The notes beneath the pieces were generated by a model, which did no database searches, was not told where the DNA came from, and worked only from the letters and a program-made list of their open reading frames with translations. A stretch of 64,000 nt of DNA from the NCBI RefSeq assembly GCF_900105305.1, contig NZ_LT629765.1:1984001-2048000 (forward strand). Reading direction: 5' to 3'. The position numbers were made by a program, and so were the translations under genes. Below, in pieces: positions 47,247 through 54,749 of the stretch. Every line of letters begins with the position of its first letter. Position 1 is the stretch's first letter. This DNA is from Corynebacterium timonense (GTDB taxonomy: Bacteria > Actinomycetota > Actinomycetes > Mycobacteriales > Mycobacteriaceae).

Positions 47247-48263
47247 TCACTCCGCGCTGGTGTCGACGGCCATCACCGGGCGAAGCGGCACTACCTTGCG
47301 CCACTTCTCCGGCAACTTCTCGTAGTTCGCGATGACTAAGGCAGCGAATTCGCTGCCCCCGATCAAACGGAGTCGGGCGTTCTGCCTTTCAATTATTTGG
47401 GCGTCCCGAGTGAAGCTCCCAGTGGTGACGAACAAGAGTGAGCTCCCCCAGCCAGCTCCCACCAATTGCTGGACGTCAGGTACCGTTACGGATCCAATTA
47501 TTTGCTTGCACTGCACCATGATCTGCGGCGGCTCCACGCCCAACGGGTCTTTGTGCGCAATCACGTCAACCCCGCCGTCTCTGCTGTACGGAGTGACCCG
47601 GGCGCGGTACCCGAGAGCGCGGAGCACATCTGCGGTGAGGCTCTCGAACTCGGCTGGTGTGATCTCTTTACTCACTGCTTCGAGCACAAAGTCCCCCGTC
47701 GCCTGCTCGATGCGAGCGGCATTCGGCATCTCAGGGGTCGGCTCGTCCGAGTCGGTGACATCAGCGACGGGCTGCGCCTGGGGAGTTGTCACCCGGTCGC
47801 CTTCGAAAACCGCGAGAATTTCCTGCTGATGGCGTCGCACGGAAAAGAGCGTGACCGCTGATCCCAGTTCATACAGCGCACTCTGGCTGAACTCGTTGCG
47901 CGCTACACCCGTTTTGAGCCACTCAACTGGACGGCGGTGACGGTGGAGCGGCGCATCTGACTCGTAGTAGTACTCACCTGAGATGCGACCGATGTTGATG
48001 GTGCTGTCAGGCCTGTAGGGTGCAACAACCAAGTCACCGGGTTCCATCACGTGAGCGAACCGGTAGACCACGCCGGCATGAGTACTAATGCGTCCCGCAG
48101 AGTCTTCCGGGTGCAGGCGGGCCAGCTCCGCCTTGATTGCCTCTCGGCGCCTCGCCAATGCCCTCAAGTCTCCCAGCTCATCCCACCCGATGCTGACAAA
48201 CCCCTGCTCGAGAAGCTCTTCCTTCAACGCGTTGTTATGAAGCCCCCAGATGTGAATTCCCAC
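47247..48263 (-). CDS. Mrr-type restriction endonuclease with N-terminal sensor domain
   Basis: A 338-residue protein. Residues about 200-320 form the Mrr catalytic domain (PD-(D/E)xK superfamily): LTADVLRALGYRARVTPYSR, DGGVDVIAHKD with the catalytic Asp, and MVQCKQ with the Gln-x-Lys version of the motif. The N-terminal 150 residues (HIWGLHNNALKEELLEQGFV, VVAPYRPDSTINIGRISGEY) look like the EVE/PUA-like modules used to read modified DNA. It is probably a type IV enzyme cutting methylated or otherwise modified incoming DNA. Confidence 0.8.
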   Translation of the reverse strand: MGIHIWGLHNNALKEELLEQGFVSIGWDELGDLRALARRREAIKAELARLHPEDSAGRISTHAGVVYRFAHVMEPGDLVVAPYRPDSTINIGRISGEYYYESDAPLHRHRRPVEWLKTGVARNEFSQSALYELGSAVTLFSVRRHQQEILAVFEGDRVTTPQAQPVADVTDSDEPTPEMPNAARIEQATGDFVLEAVSKEITPAEFESLTADVLRALGYRARVTPYSRDGGVDVIAHKDPLGVEPPQIMVQCKQIIGSVTVPDVQQLVGAGWGSSLLFVTTGSFTRDAQIIERQNARLRLIGGSEFAALVIANYEKLPEKWRKVVPLRPVMAVDTSAE

Positions 48264-48300
48264 CAGTGCCCTTTCTCTCGCCAGCCGTTTTTACTCCTCC

Positions 48301-48669
48301 TCAGCCCCCCAGCACGCAGCGACCGATGAGTGCGTCGACTTTGCGCACGTCGAGGCCGCGGCCGATCTTGATCTTGATGCACCCGGCGCGTGTCCACAGC
48401 TCAATCTCGGCGTTGAAGTCGAGCGTGCCGGCATTCTCCGTGGACCACATGTTGATCGAGGAGTACGGCAGCGAGTACATCTCAACTTTCTTGCCGCGGA
48501 TGCCCTGGGCGTCGCGGACGATGAGTCGGCGGGTGGTGAAGATGGCGCTGTCCCGGTAGGTCTTGAAGGCCACGATCGGTTCCTCGCCGGGCACAACGAT
48601 CTGGCGGAAGTCCTCCGGGATGGGGGCCTCCGCCACCAGCGTCCATTCGGCGATGTTGCTCATTTCCAT
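48301..48669 (-). CDS. Bacterial PH-domain protein
   Basis: A 122-residue protein matching the bPH_1 family: TTRRLIVRDAQGIRGKKVEM, SLPYSSINMWSTENAGTLD and a final helix DVRKVDALIGRCVLGG. No signal or membrane segment. The ATG overlaps the end of the upstream frameshifted gene, so the two form a unit. Its role is unknown; PH-domain proteins of this kind are often membrane- or stress-associated. Confidence 0.75.
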   Translation of the reverse strand: MEMSNIAEWTLVAEAPIPEDFRQIVVPGEEPIVAFKTYRDSAIFTTRRLIVRDAQGIRGKKVEMYSLPYSSINMWSTENAGTLDFNAEIELWTRAGCIKIKIGRGLDVRKVDALIGRCVLGG

Positions 48670-49083
48670 TTAGTTTTTCCTTTCTCCGTGGGCGCTCGCC
48701 CAGCTCGCGCTGCGGGGGCATCCTCGATCAGCTTGACCAGTGTATCGGTGACGAGGAAGAAGGTTCCGTGGTTGGCACCGTTGGCGACCAGGCCGTCCCA
48801 CGTGCGCTCGCGGTTGGCGAAGACGACGAACCACGTCATGACACGGTTGATGTCGAAGTATTCGACCTCGGCGGGGTTGCCGATGACGGCGAATTCCTTG
48901 CAGTCCCGCTGGCAGCCAGCCCCGCGGAAGCCGCAGAGGTAGACGGCATCCCCGGTTCCGTAGACCAGCCACCCCCGTATTCGAGCGAGCTGAGGGGGTC
49001 GGCCGGGGCCGCCGGTTGCCGCGCAGGACAACCACACCGCCGGGCCACTCCTGTGGCTGATCCTCGGGATATGTTCTGGCCAT
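48660..49083 (-). pseudogene. Conserved protein broken by two one-base deletions in G runs
   Basis: From an ATG at 49083, MARTYPEDQPQEWPGGVVVL continues as QPAAPADPLSSLEYG only if one G is added in GCGGCAACC near 49016. It continues as WLVYGTGDAVYLCGFRGAGC if one G is added to a GGGGG run near 48975. The remainder, CKEFAVIGNPAEVEYFDINR and LVTDTLVKLIEDAP, is open to the TGA at 48660. The repaired protein has about 141 residues; it shares the PH-like strand pattern of its neighbour but is not recognised. Confidence 0.55.
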
Positions 49084-49135
49084 GGTGAGAAGCTAACCCG
49101 CGGCCCCGACACGCGGCCGTCCACGTTCGAACGCG

Positions 49136-49468
49136 TTAGCGCCCGGCGACGTCGCGCATCTGCCGGTCGAGTGCACCGTTGAGCATCGGGTTGAACAGGA
49201 CGCAGCTCACCGCCGCGAGGTAGAGGCCCTGATCGGCGCCCACGAAGCGTGAACTCGTCCCAGCGTTGCTGTGAGCGCACTCCTTCAGCTGGCGGTACGG
49301 GCTTCCCGGAGTGTCCCAGGGGACGGGCACGCTATACGGCAGCATCTGAATGGCCTCGTGGGCGTAGGGGCTGATCCCCGACATCGGAGCATGTTCGGCC
49401 GCGGCCACAGGCGCGGACAGGGTGAATAGAGCGGCGGAGGCAGCAGCAGTTTTACGGAGGAAACTCAT
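49136..49468 (-). CDS. Small secreted protein
   Basis: A 110-residue protein with a clear signal peptide (MSFLRKTAAASAALFTLSAP, cleavage after VAAAEHA or VAA). The mature part has two cysteines (KECAHSN and SCVLFNP), suggesting one disulfide bond. No family recognised. It is the left neighbour of the prophage relic. The following 240 bases (49469-49710) hold no gene, only the 60-bp element at 49627. Confidence 0.6.
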   Translation of the reverse strand: MSFLRKTAAASAALFTLSAPVAAAEHAPMSGISPYAHEAIQMLPYSVPVPWDTPGSPYRQLKECAHSNAGTSSRFVGADQGLYLAAVSCVLFNPMLNGALDRQMRDVAGR

Positions 49469-49626
49469 GGCTGCAGGTTAGTCTCTGCGGTCCAGTCGCC
49501 GGGCAGAATTCGTTGCGTGAAGTACGGCCCCGGGTTGAAAACCTCGCCGGCGCCGTTTGCGCGGCACAGCCCCGCGTAGGCTCGGTGCCGATGTTTCTTC
49601 TCAGGAGACCCCCGGAAAACTCCTCA

Positions 49627-49686
49627 TGAACTGCTCCCCACAAGTCGGTAACTGATTTCTCAGTCCAACTAATGGGGAGCAGTTCA
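49627..49686. repeat. 60-bp element made of two facing IS ends
   Basis: TGAACTGCTCCCCA begins it and its complement TGGGGAGCAGTTCA closes it, giving an exact 13-14-bp terminal inverted repeat around 32 bases. Its inner right part (complement: ATTAGTTGGACTGAG) matches the IS end at 44969-44990. It looks like a miniature derivative or an end-to-end deletion scar of that IS. Confidence 0.6.
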
Positions 49687-49713
49687 CCAGCCAGGGGCAA
49701 TGGGGTTTTGCTG

Positions 49714-49755
49714 TGCGCCGACCGGGAATCGAACCCGGCGCGAACCTACCGACTA
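49714..49755 (-). repeat. 3' fragment of a tRNA gene (possible attachment site)
   Basis: Read leftward, the sequence contains a perfect T arm, CCGGG-TTCGATT-CCCGG, followed by TCGGCGC, a typical 3' acceptor strand. No D arm, anticodon arm or 5' acceptor strand is found upstream, where the small immunity-like gene ends instead. Phages and integrative elements that use tRNA genes carry such 3' ends in their attachment site. Confidence 0.55.
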
Positions 49756-50007
49756 GGCGACGCTATCTTTGGAAGCATTTTCTGCGATCAACCGCACAAG
49801 GACACCAGCACCGGAATCGAGATCAAGTGAGAGCGCAAATTCCAACGCTTTACGCGTCAGTTTCCCAGACTCATAAGCGTCTTCTACAAGTGACGAAATA
49901 GCGGCATCTTCCTCGCCCGCGTTTAAGGCCGATTCTGCAGCTTCGCGTGGGACATCTGGCGCAATCATCTTATCGATCATCTCGTACCTGCTATCCACTT
50001 CAATCAC
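49753..50007 (-). CDS. Small helical protein, candidate MafI-like immunity to the MuF-EndoU toxin
   Basis: An 84-residue acidic, all-helical protein (MIEVDSRYEMIDKMIAPDVP at the start, with AGEEDAAISSLVEDAYESGK in the middle). The Gly-Glu-x2-x-Ala-x2-x-Leu pattern and size fit the MafI family of immunity proteins, which pair with EndoU-type toxins in Neisseria. Its start overlaps the end of the MuF-EndoU gene by 8 bases, the classical toxin-immunity layout. Assignment to MafI is a pattern judgement; position is the stronger argument. Confidence 0.65.
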   Translation of the reverse strand: MIEVDSRYEMIDKMIAPDVPREAAESALNAGEEDAAISSLVEDAYESGKLTRKALEFALSLDLDSGAGVLVRLIAENASKDSVA

Positions 50008-51187
50008 CTACTTTTCGTGCTCGCGGTGGGATCTTGTTCTTGACTTCAGGATACGCCATGATGAACTGCTCGTATCCATCAGCTGTGACGTATTTGGCGT
50101 AGACCACAATCCCATCGATGATCCGCCATACCTCTCTGGCCGAACTTGTCTTCCTCGTCCATTGGGGGTCTTCGATAGTATCGCGAACTGCGTCGACGAT
50201 CATTTGGTCCGTCCACCCCCTCGGGAACTTTGAGGCGCCTTTTCGCTTTGAATCCCACCTGTGCCCTTCCGCAAGCAACTCATTATGTGGCCACCCGCGG
50301 ACTGACTTCCCTTCCCTTAGTTTCTTTTTGTCTCCCTCATTAGGGTCTCTCCACCCGTAGAGAACATGCCCCGGCATCTTATCTAGTGGCGGCAGCTTTT
50401 CTCCTGGAAACACCGACGATATCCCATTTCCCATGTAACTGGGGATTCTGCAGTACTTCAGCCGTGGCCAGCTTGCGCCTGTGTCAGTCTGCTGGCGCGA
50501 GGCATCAACCCACTGTCGCCAATCATTCAGATCAGCAGCATGCCCTACCTCTCGGCTAATCACCTGATGCTGTTTCATCAACTCGCGATTGATCCGCGGT
50601 AAGTCCGAATCTACCTTCACCTCAATGGCCAAGCAGCGGCAATTATCGTGATACCTGCCGAGCTCACTCAGTACCGTCTTGCTGCTGTAGACCGCGCCAC
50701 GTGAACCCAGCATGAGGCAAAACGAACACGCCCCCGGCTCCGGCACACGCGCATACCGTGTGCCCGCTTTCAAAGTCGCCAATCCGACCGTCCTGCGGGC
50801 AGGATCCACAACCAGCCGATTCGTGATCCCCTGCAGCTTTCGCAAAGCAAGAGCACGCTTTTCTGCATCGTTGATGTTATCGACCCACGTCGCGGCCTGA
50901 AATGACCCCCGCGCCTGCTCGAACCCCACAGGGTCAGCCACCTCTGGATACTCCAACTCGCGCAGAGTGTCATCCAGCGAGCGCTCCAGGAACAGGTAGT
51001 CGGCAGCAGCATACGCCGCATGCTCCCCGTACTTCGCCACGATCGCCGCGAACGGCTCGACAAGAAGGCGCTTCTGCTCCACAAATCCAAGCCCCTCAGT
51101 GCGTTTCCACCACGCCAGCAGGTCACGCTGGGCAAGAATCCGCAGATTATCCAGTGTGCCGGCATACATGTCACGGTGTTCACTCAC
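50000..51187 (-). CDS. Phage MuF-type head protein fused to an EndoU-like nuclease toxin
   Basis: A 395-residue fusion. Residues about 1-225 resemble the actinophage MuF/VG minor head protein: a helical N-terminus and the cysteine-His motif GACSFCLMLGSRGAVYSS with YHDNCRCLAIEV. Residues about 265-395 have the bacterial EndoU RNase pattern: HVLYG, GHRWD with the second His, FPRGWTDQMIVDAVRDTIED, and IMAYP at the end, where the usual Thr of TAYP is Met. MuF fusions to toxins are a known class of phage-borne polymorphic toxins, thought to act when injected with DNA. It is co-translated with the portal fragment upstream (ATGA). Confidence 0.75.
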   Translation of the reverse strand: MSEHRDMYAGTLDNLRILAQRDLLAWWKRTEGLGFVEQKRLLVEPFAAIVAKYGEHAAYAAADYLFLERSLDDTLRELEYPEVADPVGFEQARGSFQAATWVDNINDAEKRALALRKLQGITNRLVVDPARRTVGLATLKAGTRYARVPEPGACSFCLMLGSRGAVYSSKTVLSELGRYHDNCRCLAIEVKVDSDLPRINRELMKQHQVISREVGHAADLNDWRQWVDASRQQTDTGASWPRLKYCRIPSYMGNGISSVFPGEKLPPLDKMPGHVLYGWRDPNEGDKKKLREGKSVRGWPHNELLAEGHRWDSKRKGASKFPRGWTDQMIVDAVRDTIEDPQWTRKTSSAREVWRIIDGIVVYAKYVTADGYEQFIMAYPEVKNKIPPRARKVGD

Positions 51188-52182
51188 TGGGCATCACCGC
51201 CAACAGGGCGATTCTGCCTTGCTGCTGCACGTGCTTCCTCCGGAATGCCCTCTGCCTCTGCCTGGGTGGCAACCGACGCCAACGCTGATGACCGCTCGAG
51301 TGCCTCAACGCGGCGCACCTCGGCTTCCATGACGCGCTGCTCTTCCGGCGTGTAGCCGAGACGGTCCCACACGACCCGCGAGTTCTTCGGGGCCACGCCC
51401 GCCTGCACCTGCTTGACCATCGCGTCCGTCGTCGCCGCAACCGTGGGTGTTGCCGGGTCACCCCAGCGCACACCCACCGGCGCCGCGTCCGCAAACGTCG
51501 TCCCCGCGGTGGCAGCCCCAGCAAGACGCCCGACATCACCCCACGCGCGGCCGAACGACTTCTGACGCCGCTCCGCGCGCTTCACCAGGCGCGCCTCCAT
51601 CGCGCGGATCGCGTCCGCCGACGTCGCCTGGTCACCACGAAGCCCGAAGTAGTGGCCCGGCAGGCCCGCCTCGGCCGCAGCCAGCTGCGCCAGGCCCTCG
51701 ATCTGCTCGAGGAACGGCCCCGCAGGCTGCGGCTTGAACTCACCCAACTCCGGGGCCTGCTCGTCTTCCCCGCTCGTTCCAGTCGCCCACATGCGGCCCA
51801 CTACAACCTGCCACGGCGACATATGAGCACCGTCCGGGGAGACAAACGAGTCCCGGTCCAACCCGATCGCATAACGCTGCGGGGTGGAGAAAAACTCGCG
51901 GTTGATGTCCATCGCGATCAGCGTGTGCACCGCGGAATCGGTGTATCGGCGAAGCGGCGCCGTAATCTCCGACTTCCCCCACCGCGCCCCCGTGCGGGAG
52001 CGGTTGACGAACGGCACCAGCGGCGCCGCCCCAGCCCGCGCGGCGGCCAGGTCAACGAAGTCTTCACCGTCGACGAAGTCCGTTGCCAGCAAAGCGGGCT
52101 TCGCGAGGAAACTCGGCGTCTGGGAGCCAACCGGACTACCCGGCGCGCTGCTCGCGTCGCTGTCGGAGTTCGTCAAGAGCAC
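51184..52182 (-). CDS. Phage portal protein (SPP1 gp6-like), N-terminally truncated
   Basis: About 332 residues matching the C-terminal two thirds of actinophage portal proteins: LLATDFVDGEDFVDLAA, VHTLIAMDINREFFSTPQRY, AEAGLPGHYFGLRGDQATSA and DAIRAMEARLVKRAERRQKS. The family start is missing; MLLTNSDSDASSAPGSPVGS replaces it, probably after a deletion. GGAGG lies before GTG 52182 (TTG 52176 is the alternative), so the fragment may still be translated. It precedes the MuF gene, as in phage head operons. Confidence 0.7.
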   Translation of the reverse strand: MLLTNSDSDASSAPGSPVGSQTPSFLAKPALLATDFVDGEDFVDLAAARAGAAPLVPFVNRSRTGARWGKSEITAPLRRYTDSAVHTLIAMDINREFFSTPQRYAIGLDRDSFVSPDGAHMSPWQVVVGRMWATGTSGEDEQAPELGEFKPQPAGPFLEQIEGLAQLAAAEAGLPGHYFGLRGDQATSADAIRAMEARLVKRAERRQKSFGRAWGDVGRLAGAATAGTTFADAAPVGVRWGDPATPTVAATTDAMVKQVQAGVAPKNSRVVWDRLGYTPEEQRVMEAEVRRVEALERSSALASVATQAEAEGIPEEARAAARQNRPVGGDAQ

Positions 52183-52464
52183 TTCCCTCCTTCTCCACGA
52201 CGTCCGCCAACCGTGCCGAGAGCACGGCGACGTCGTGCGGCTGGTCTGACTCGTCGATCTCGAGAGCCAGCCGGTCACGCAGCGCCTGGTACGTCGCCAG
52301 CGCCTCATTGGTCGACGCCGCCTCGAAAACCGAGGCCAGGCCCCGCGGGCTAACCTCTACCCCGTTGGTCCCGGGCTGAAGTTCCGGGTAACGCTCCGGA
52401 GGGCGCTGAACCCGCTTTATACACTTATCGGAGCACCACTTCCTCTGGCGGCCGAGCAGCGGCG
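52136..52464 (-). pseudogene. Phage zinc-ribbon protein fragment
   Basis: The frame includes LLGRQRKWCSDKCIKRVQRP, the second half of a Cys4 ribbon typical of small actinophage proteins near terminase genes, then a helical region (ALATYQALRDRLALEIDESD) and ends DELRQRREQRAG. The first cysteine pair is missing because the sequence joins an integrase tail at 52465. It overlaps the portal fragment by 47 bases. Confidence 0.5.
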
Positions 52465-52656
52465 CCCGGCCACGGCGACGCCTCCACCACCCTCAACATC
52501 TACGGCCATCTCTGGGACGAAGGACTCGACGCCAGTCCCCACGCCCTAGACGCACACCTCACCGCCGAGCGTGAACGCGAAGCCCGGCACGCGGCGCGGC
52601 GTGCAGAGAAAACTGCCAGGCGCGGAGCTATGCGTGCGGTGCCGGCCGCGGGCTAG
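52465..52656 (+). pseudogene. Tyrosine recombinase (phage integrase) C-terminal fragment
   Basis: Sixty-odd residues, GHGDASTTLNIYGHLWDEGL, carry the last catalytic part of a tyrosine integrase, including the active-site Tyr in LNIYGHLW, followed by a basic tail ending RAVPAAG. Everything before it is lost. This is the right border of the prophage relic. Confidence 0.75.
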
Positions 52657-52896
52657 TACGCCTTGTTTATCCACAGGCTTTGGACATTCGCGAACCGTCT
52701 CTATGTAGCGCGAACGCGGAAAATGGCAGGCACGTGATTCCGGGGCCTCGTTTGAACAGGCCCCCTGAAATTCTTGTCAGAAGAGTGACACCTTTGGTGG
52801 AGCTCTACTTCCTTCGCGGTGCGATTGTCTCCACCGCCAAGGTTGAGGCGATTGACCCGCGATCACCTCTAACCGTGAAGGGAGGTGAGACCGAAA

Positions 52897-53039
52897 GTGC
52901 CTAACGAATCGGAACCCCAGAAGGGTAAGAGGAGGGCCTGGCCCGCGATGCGTGAAATCGCGAGCCGGCCGGGGTGCGGCTGGTGGCCATGTACCTTGCT
53001 GACGGAGTTCGCAAGGCTGTCGAGCGGCTGTCCAGCTAG
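52897..53039 (+). pseudogene. Small basic protein (47 aa after repair of one G)
   Basis: From the GTG at 52897 (behind GGGAGGTGAG) the frame reads VPNESEPQKGKRRAWPAMRE. Adding one G to a GGGG run near 52978 lets it run on as VRLVAMYLADGVRKAVERLS to the TAG at 53037. The repaired peptide is basic then amphipathic. As printed, it would end in unrelated residues. The bases 52657-52896 hold no other supportable gene. Confidence 0.4.
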
Positions 53040-53304
53040 TCTCACAGAACACCCGCATTAGGTTGGCGCCGGTGCGGGGGTTCCGCCTTTTTGGGACATG
53101 GCGGAGTGGCTCATGTCGGCTTCCGACATATCCATCTCCGACGGTGCGTGTGGTAATCGCTGTAGCGGTTCCTCAACTTATAGCGCAATTACTGACGGTC
53201 CTCGGCGATCACCTCAACGCTCGGTCTGTGCTCGGTCTGTGCTCGGTAATACGAGAAACTTCCTGGGCTTTCTTGGGACAACTTCCCTGCGCGGTGAACG
53301 AGTG

Positions 53305-53340
53305 AAACCCCAGCTAGAAACGCTGTCTAGCTGGGGTTTT
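53305..53340. terminator. Terminator downstream of tRNA-Thr; contains the right 15-bp island repeat
   Basis: AAACCCCAGCTAGA and TCTAGCTGGGGTTT pair over 14 bases with a 7-base loop and end in T-rich sequence on both strands. Its left arm is the same 15-bp sequence as 44954-44968. Leftward transcription of tRNA-Thr would end here. Confidence 0.8.
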
Positions 53341-53345
53341 CGTGG

Positions 53346-53418
53346 AGCCACCTGCGAGAATCGAACTCGCGACCTTCTCATTACGAGTGAGATGCTCTAC
53401 CGACTGAGCTAAGGTGGC
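53346..53418 (-). tRNA. tRNA-Thr (anticodon CGT)
   Basis: A complete 73-base cloverleaf: acceptor GCCACC/GGTGGC, D arm GCTCAGTCGGTAGAGC, anticodon arm CTCACTCGTAATGAG with CGT in the loop, and T arm GCGAG-TTCGATT-CTCGC. It reads ACG codons. CCA is not encoded. The gene lies between the island edge and holB and probably served as the integration target. Confidence 0.97.
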
Positions 53419-53492
53419 CGGAACGCCTGCGCAGGGCAGTATGTCCGCGCCATAGCTTAACCGAGGGGCACTGAAAGTGTGAAACCCGCAGG

Positions 53493-54701
53493 TTACTTGA
53501 CGTTACAGGCCTGGCGGATGCGCCCGAGCATCCCGTTGAACGCGATAGTCGGCTGCACGTTCTGGTCCAGGCTTTCGCGGCACTTCGCAATCGCATCCTG
53601 GCACGCGACCAGGCCCGCGAGATCCACCCGGGCGGCGATCTCGGCGCTCAACCCCTCGAAATCCGGGTGGGTCAGCCCGACGTCGGCGCCGCTTTTGAGC
53701 ACCATCGCGTCGCGGTACACCCCCGCCAGGTCCACGAGTGTGAGGTCGAGGACGTCGCGGCCGCGGCGCGTCGAGCGCTTCTTTTGCCGCTCCTCGAGCT
53801 CGCGTAGTGCCGCCTCGCTGCCCCGCAGCGCCTTCGCCGCCCCCTTCCCCCTGGCGCCGACACCGACGGCCTGCGCCAGCTCCACGCGCTCCTTCTCGTC
53901 CTCTTCGGCGTAGGCGGAGACGGACTCCTTCTTCGCCGCGGCGATGAGCGCGCCAACGGCCTGGAAGGCTTGGTCGCCGTGGAACACCAGCTCGGCAAGG
54001 TTGATCGCCTGGGCGCGGCGGGCCTGCACGTCCGTGTTCTTCACCAGCAGGCGGGCGCGGCCGATGTGGCGCAGTGAGGTGGCGGCGGCGAGGCGGGCGT
54101 CGTGAAGCGAAGCTCCCTCTTCCTCCGTGAGGATGCGCACGATCTCGTCTTCCGAGGGGGCGGGGATATAGAGGTGGCGGCAGCGCGAGCGCAGCGTTTG
54201 GGAGAAGTCCTCCGGATCCGTCGAGGGTGCGGAGAGGATGATGACGGTCTTGGCGGGGGGCTCCTCGACGGTTTTGAGGAAGGCGTCGGCGGCCTGCTCG
54301 GTGAAGCGGTCGGCGTCGTCGATGATGATGACGCGCCAGTTCGCCACCGTGGGCAGGCGGGCGGCCTGGTGGACGATGTCACGCATCGCCTCGACGTGGA
54401 TGACCAGCTCCTTCGGTACGACGTGGACGATATCGGTGTGGGAATCCGACAACGCGTCGAGGCAGCCCTGGCAGCGCCCGCAGCCGATCGTGTCCGGGTC
54501 GGTGCACACGAGCGCGGCGGCGAACGCAACGGCGGTGGTGGACCGGCCCGAGCCGGGCGGGCCGGTCAGCAGCCACGAATGCGTCATCGCCCGCGGGTCG
54601 CCGATGCCCCGGGCTGCGGCCGCGGCCGCCATGATGGTCTCGCGCACCCGCGGGGTGTCGGCGAGCCTGTCGCTCACGCTTTTCACCGTCACACCAGACA
54701 C
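53493..54701 (-). CDS. holB: DNA polymerase III subunit delta'
   Basis: A 402-residue AAA+ clamp-loader subunit that helps load the sliding clamp. Walker A LLTGPPGSGRSTTA, a zinc module CGRCQGC with an earlier Cys (VCTDPDTIGC), the Walker B-like VIIIDDADRF and the sensor/arginine-finger LRSRCRHL (SRC motif) are present. The first GTG (54701) is listed; a second GTG at 54694 is possible in another frame, and neither has a strong ribosome site. Divergent from the adenylate cyclase gene, 48 bases apart. Confidence 0.9.
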   Translation of the reverse strand: MSGVTVKSVSDRLADTPRVRETIMAAAAAARGIGDPRAMTHSWLLTGPPGSGRSTTAVAFAAALVCTDPDTIGCGRCQGCLDALSDSHTDIVHVVPKELVIHVEAMRDIVHQAARLPTVANWRVIIIDDADRFTEQAADAFLKTVEEPPAKTVIILSAPSTDPEDFSQTLRSRCRHLYIPAPSEDEIVRILTEEEGASLHDARLAAATSLRHIGRARLLVKNTDVQARRAQAINLAELVFHGDQAFQAVGALIAAAKKESVSAYAEEDEKERVELAQAVGVGARGKGAAKALRGSEAALRELEERQKKRSTRRGRDVLDLTLVDLAGVYRDAMVLKSGADVGLTHPDFEGLSAEIAARVDLAGLVACQDAIAKCRESLDQNVQPTIAFNGMLGRIRQACNVK

Positions 54702-54749
54702 ACTACTGGTTCCCGCGGCTCGCGAATCATCCCATTAGAGTAGGTAGCC

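Noticed and set aside
52657..52896. Possible gene between the integrase tail and the small basic peptide
   Set aside because: The only frames are short, lack ribosome sites and recognisable features.
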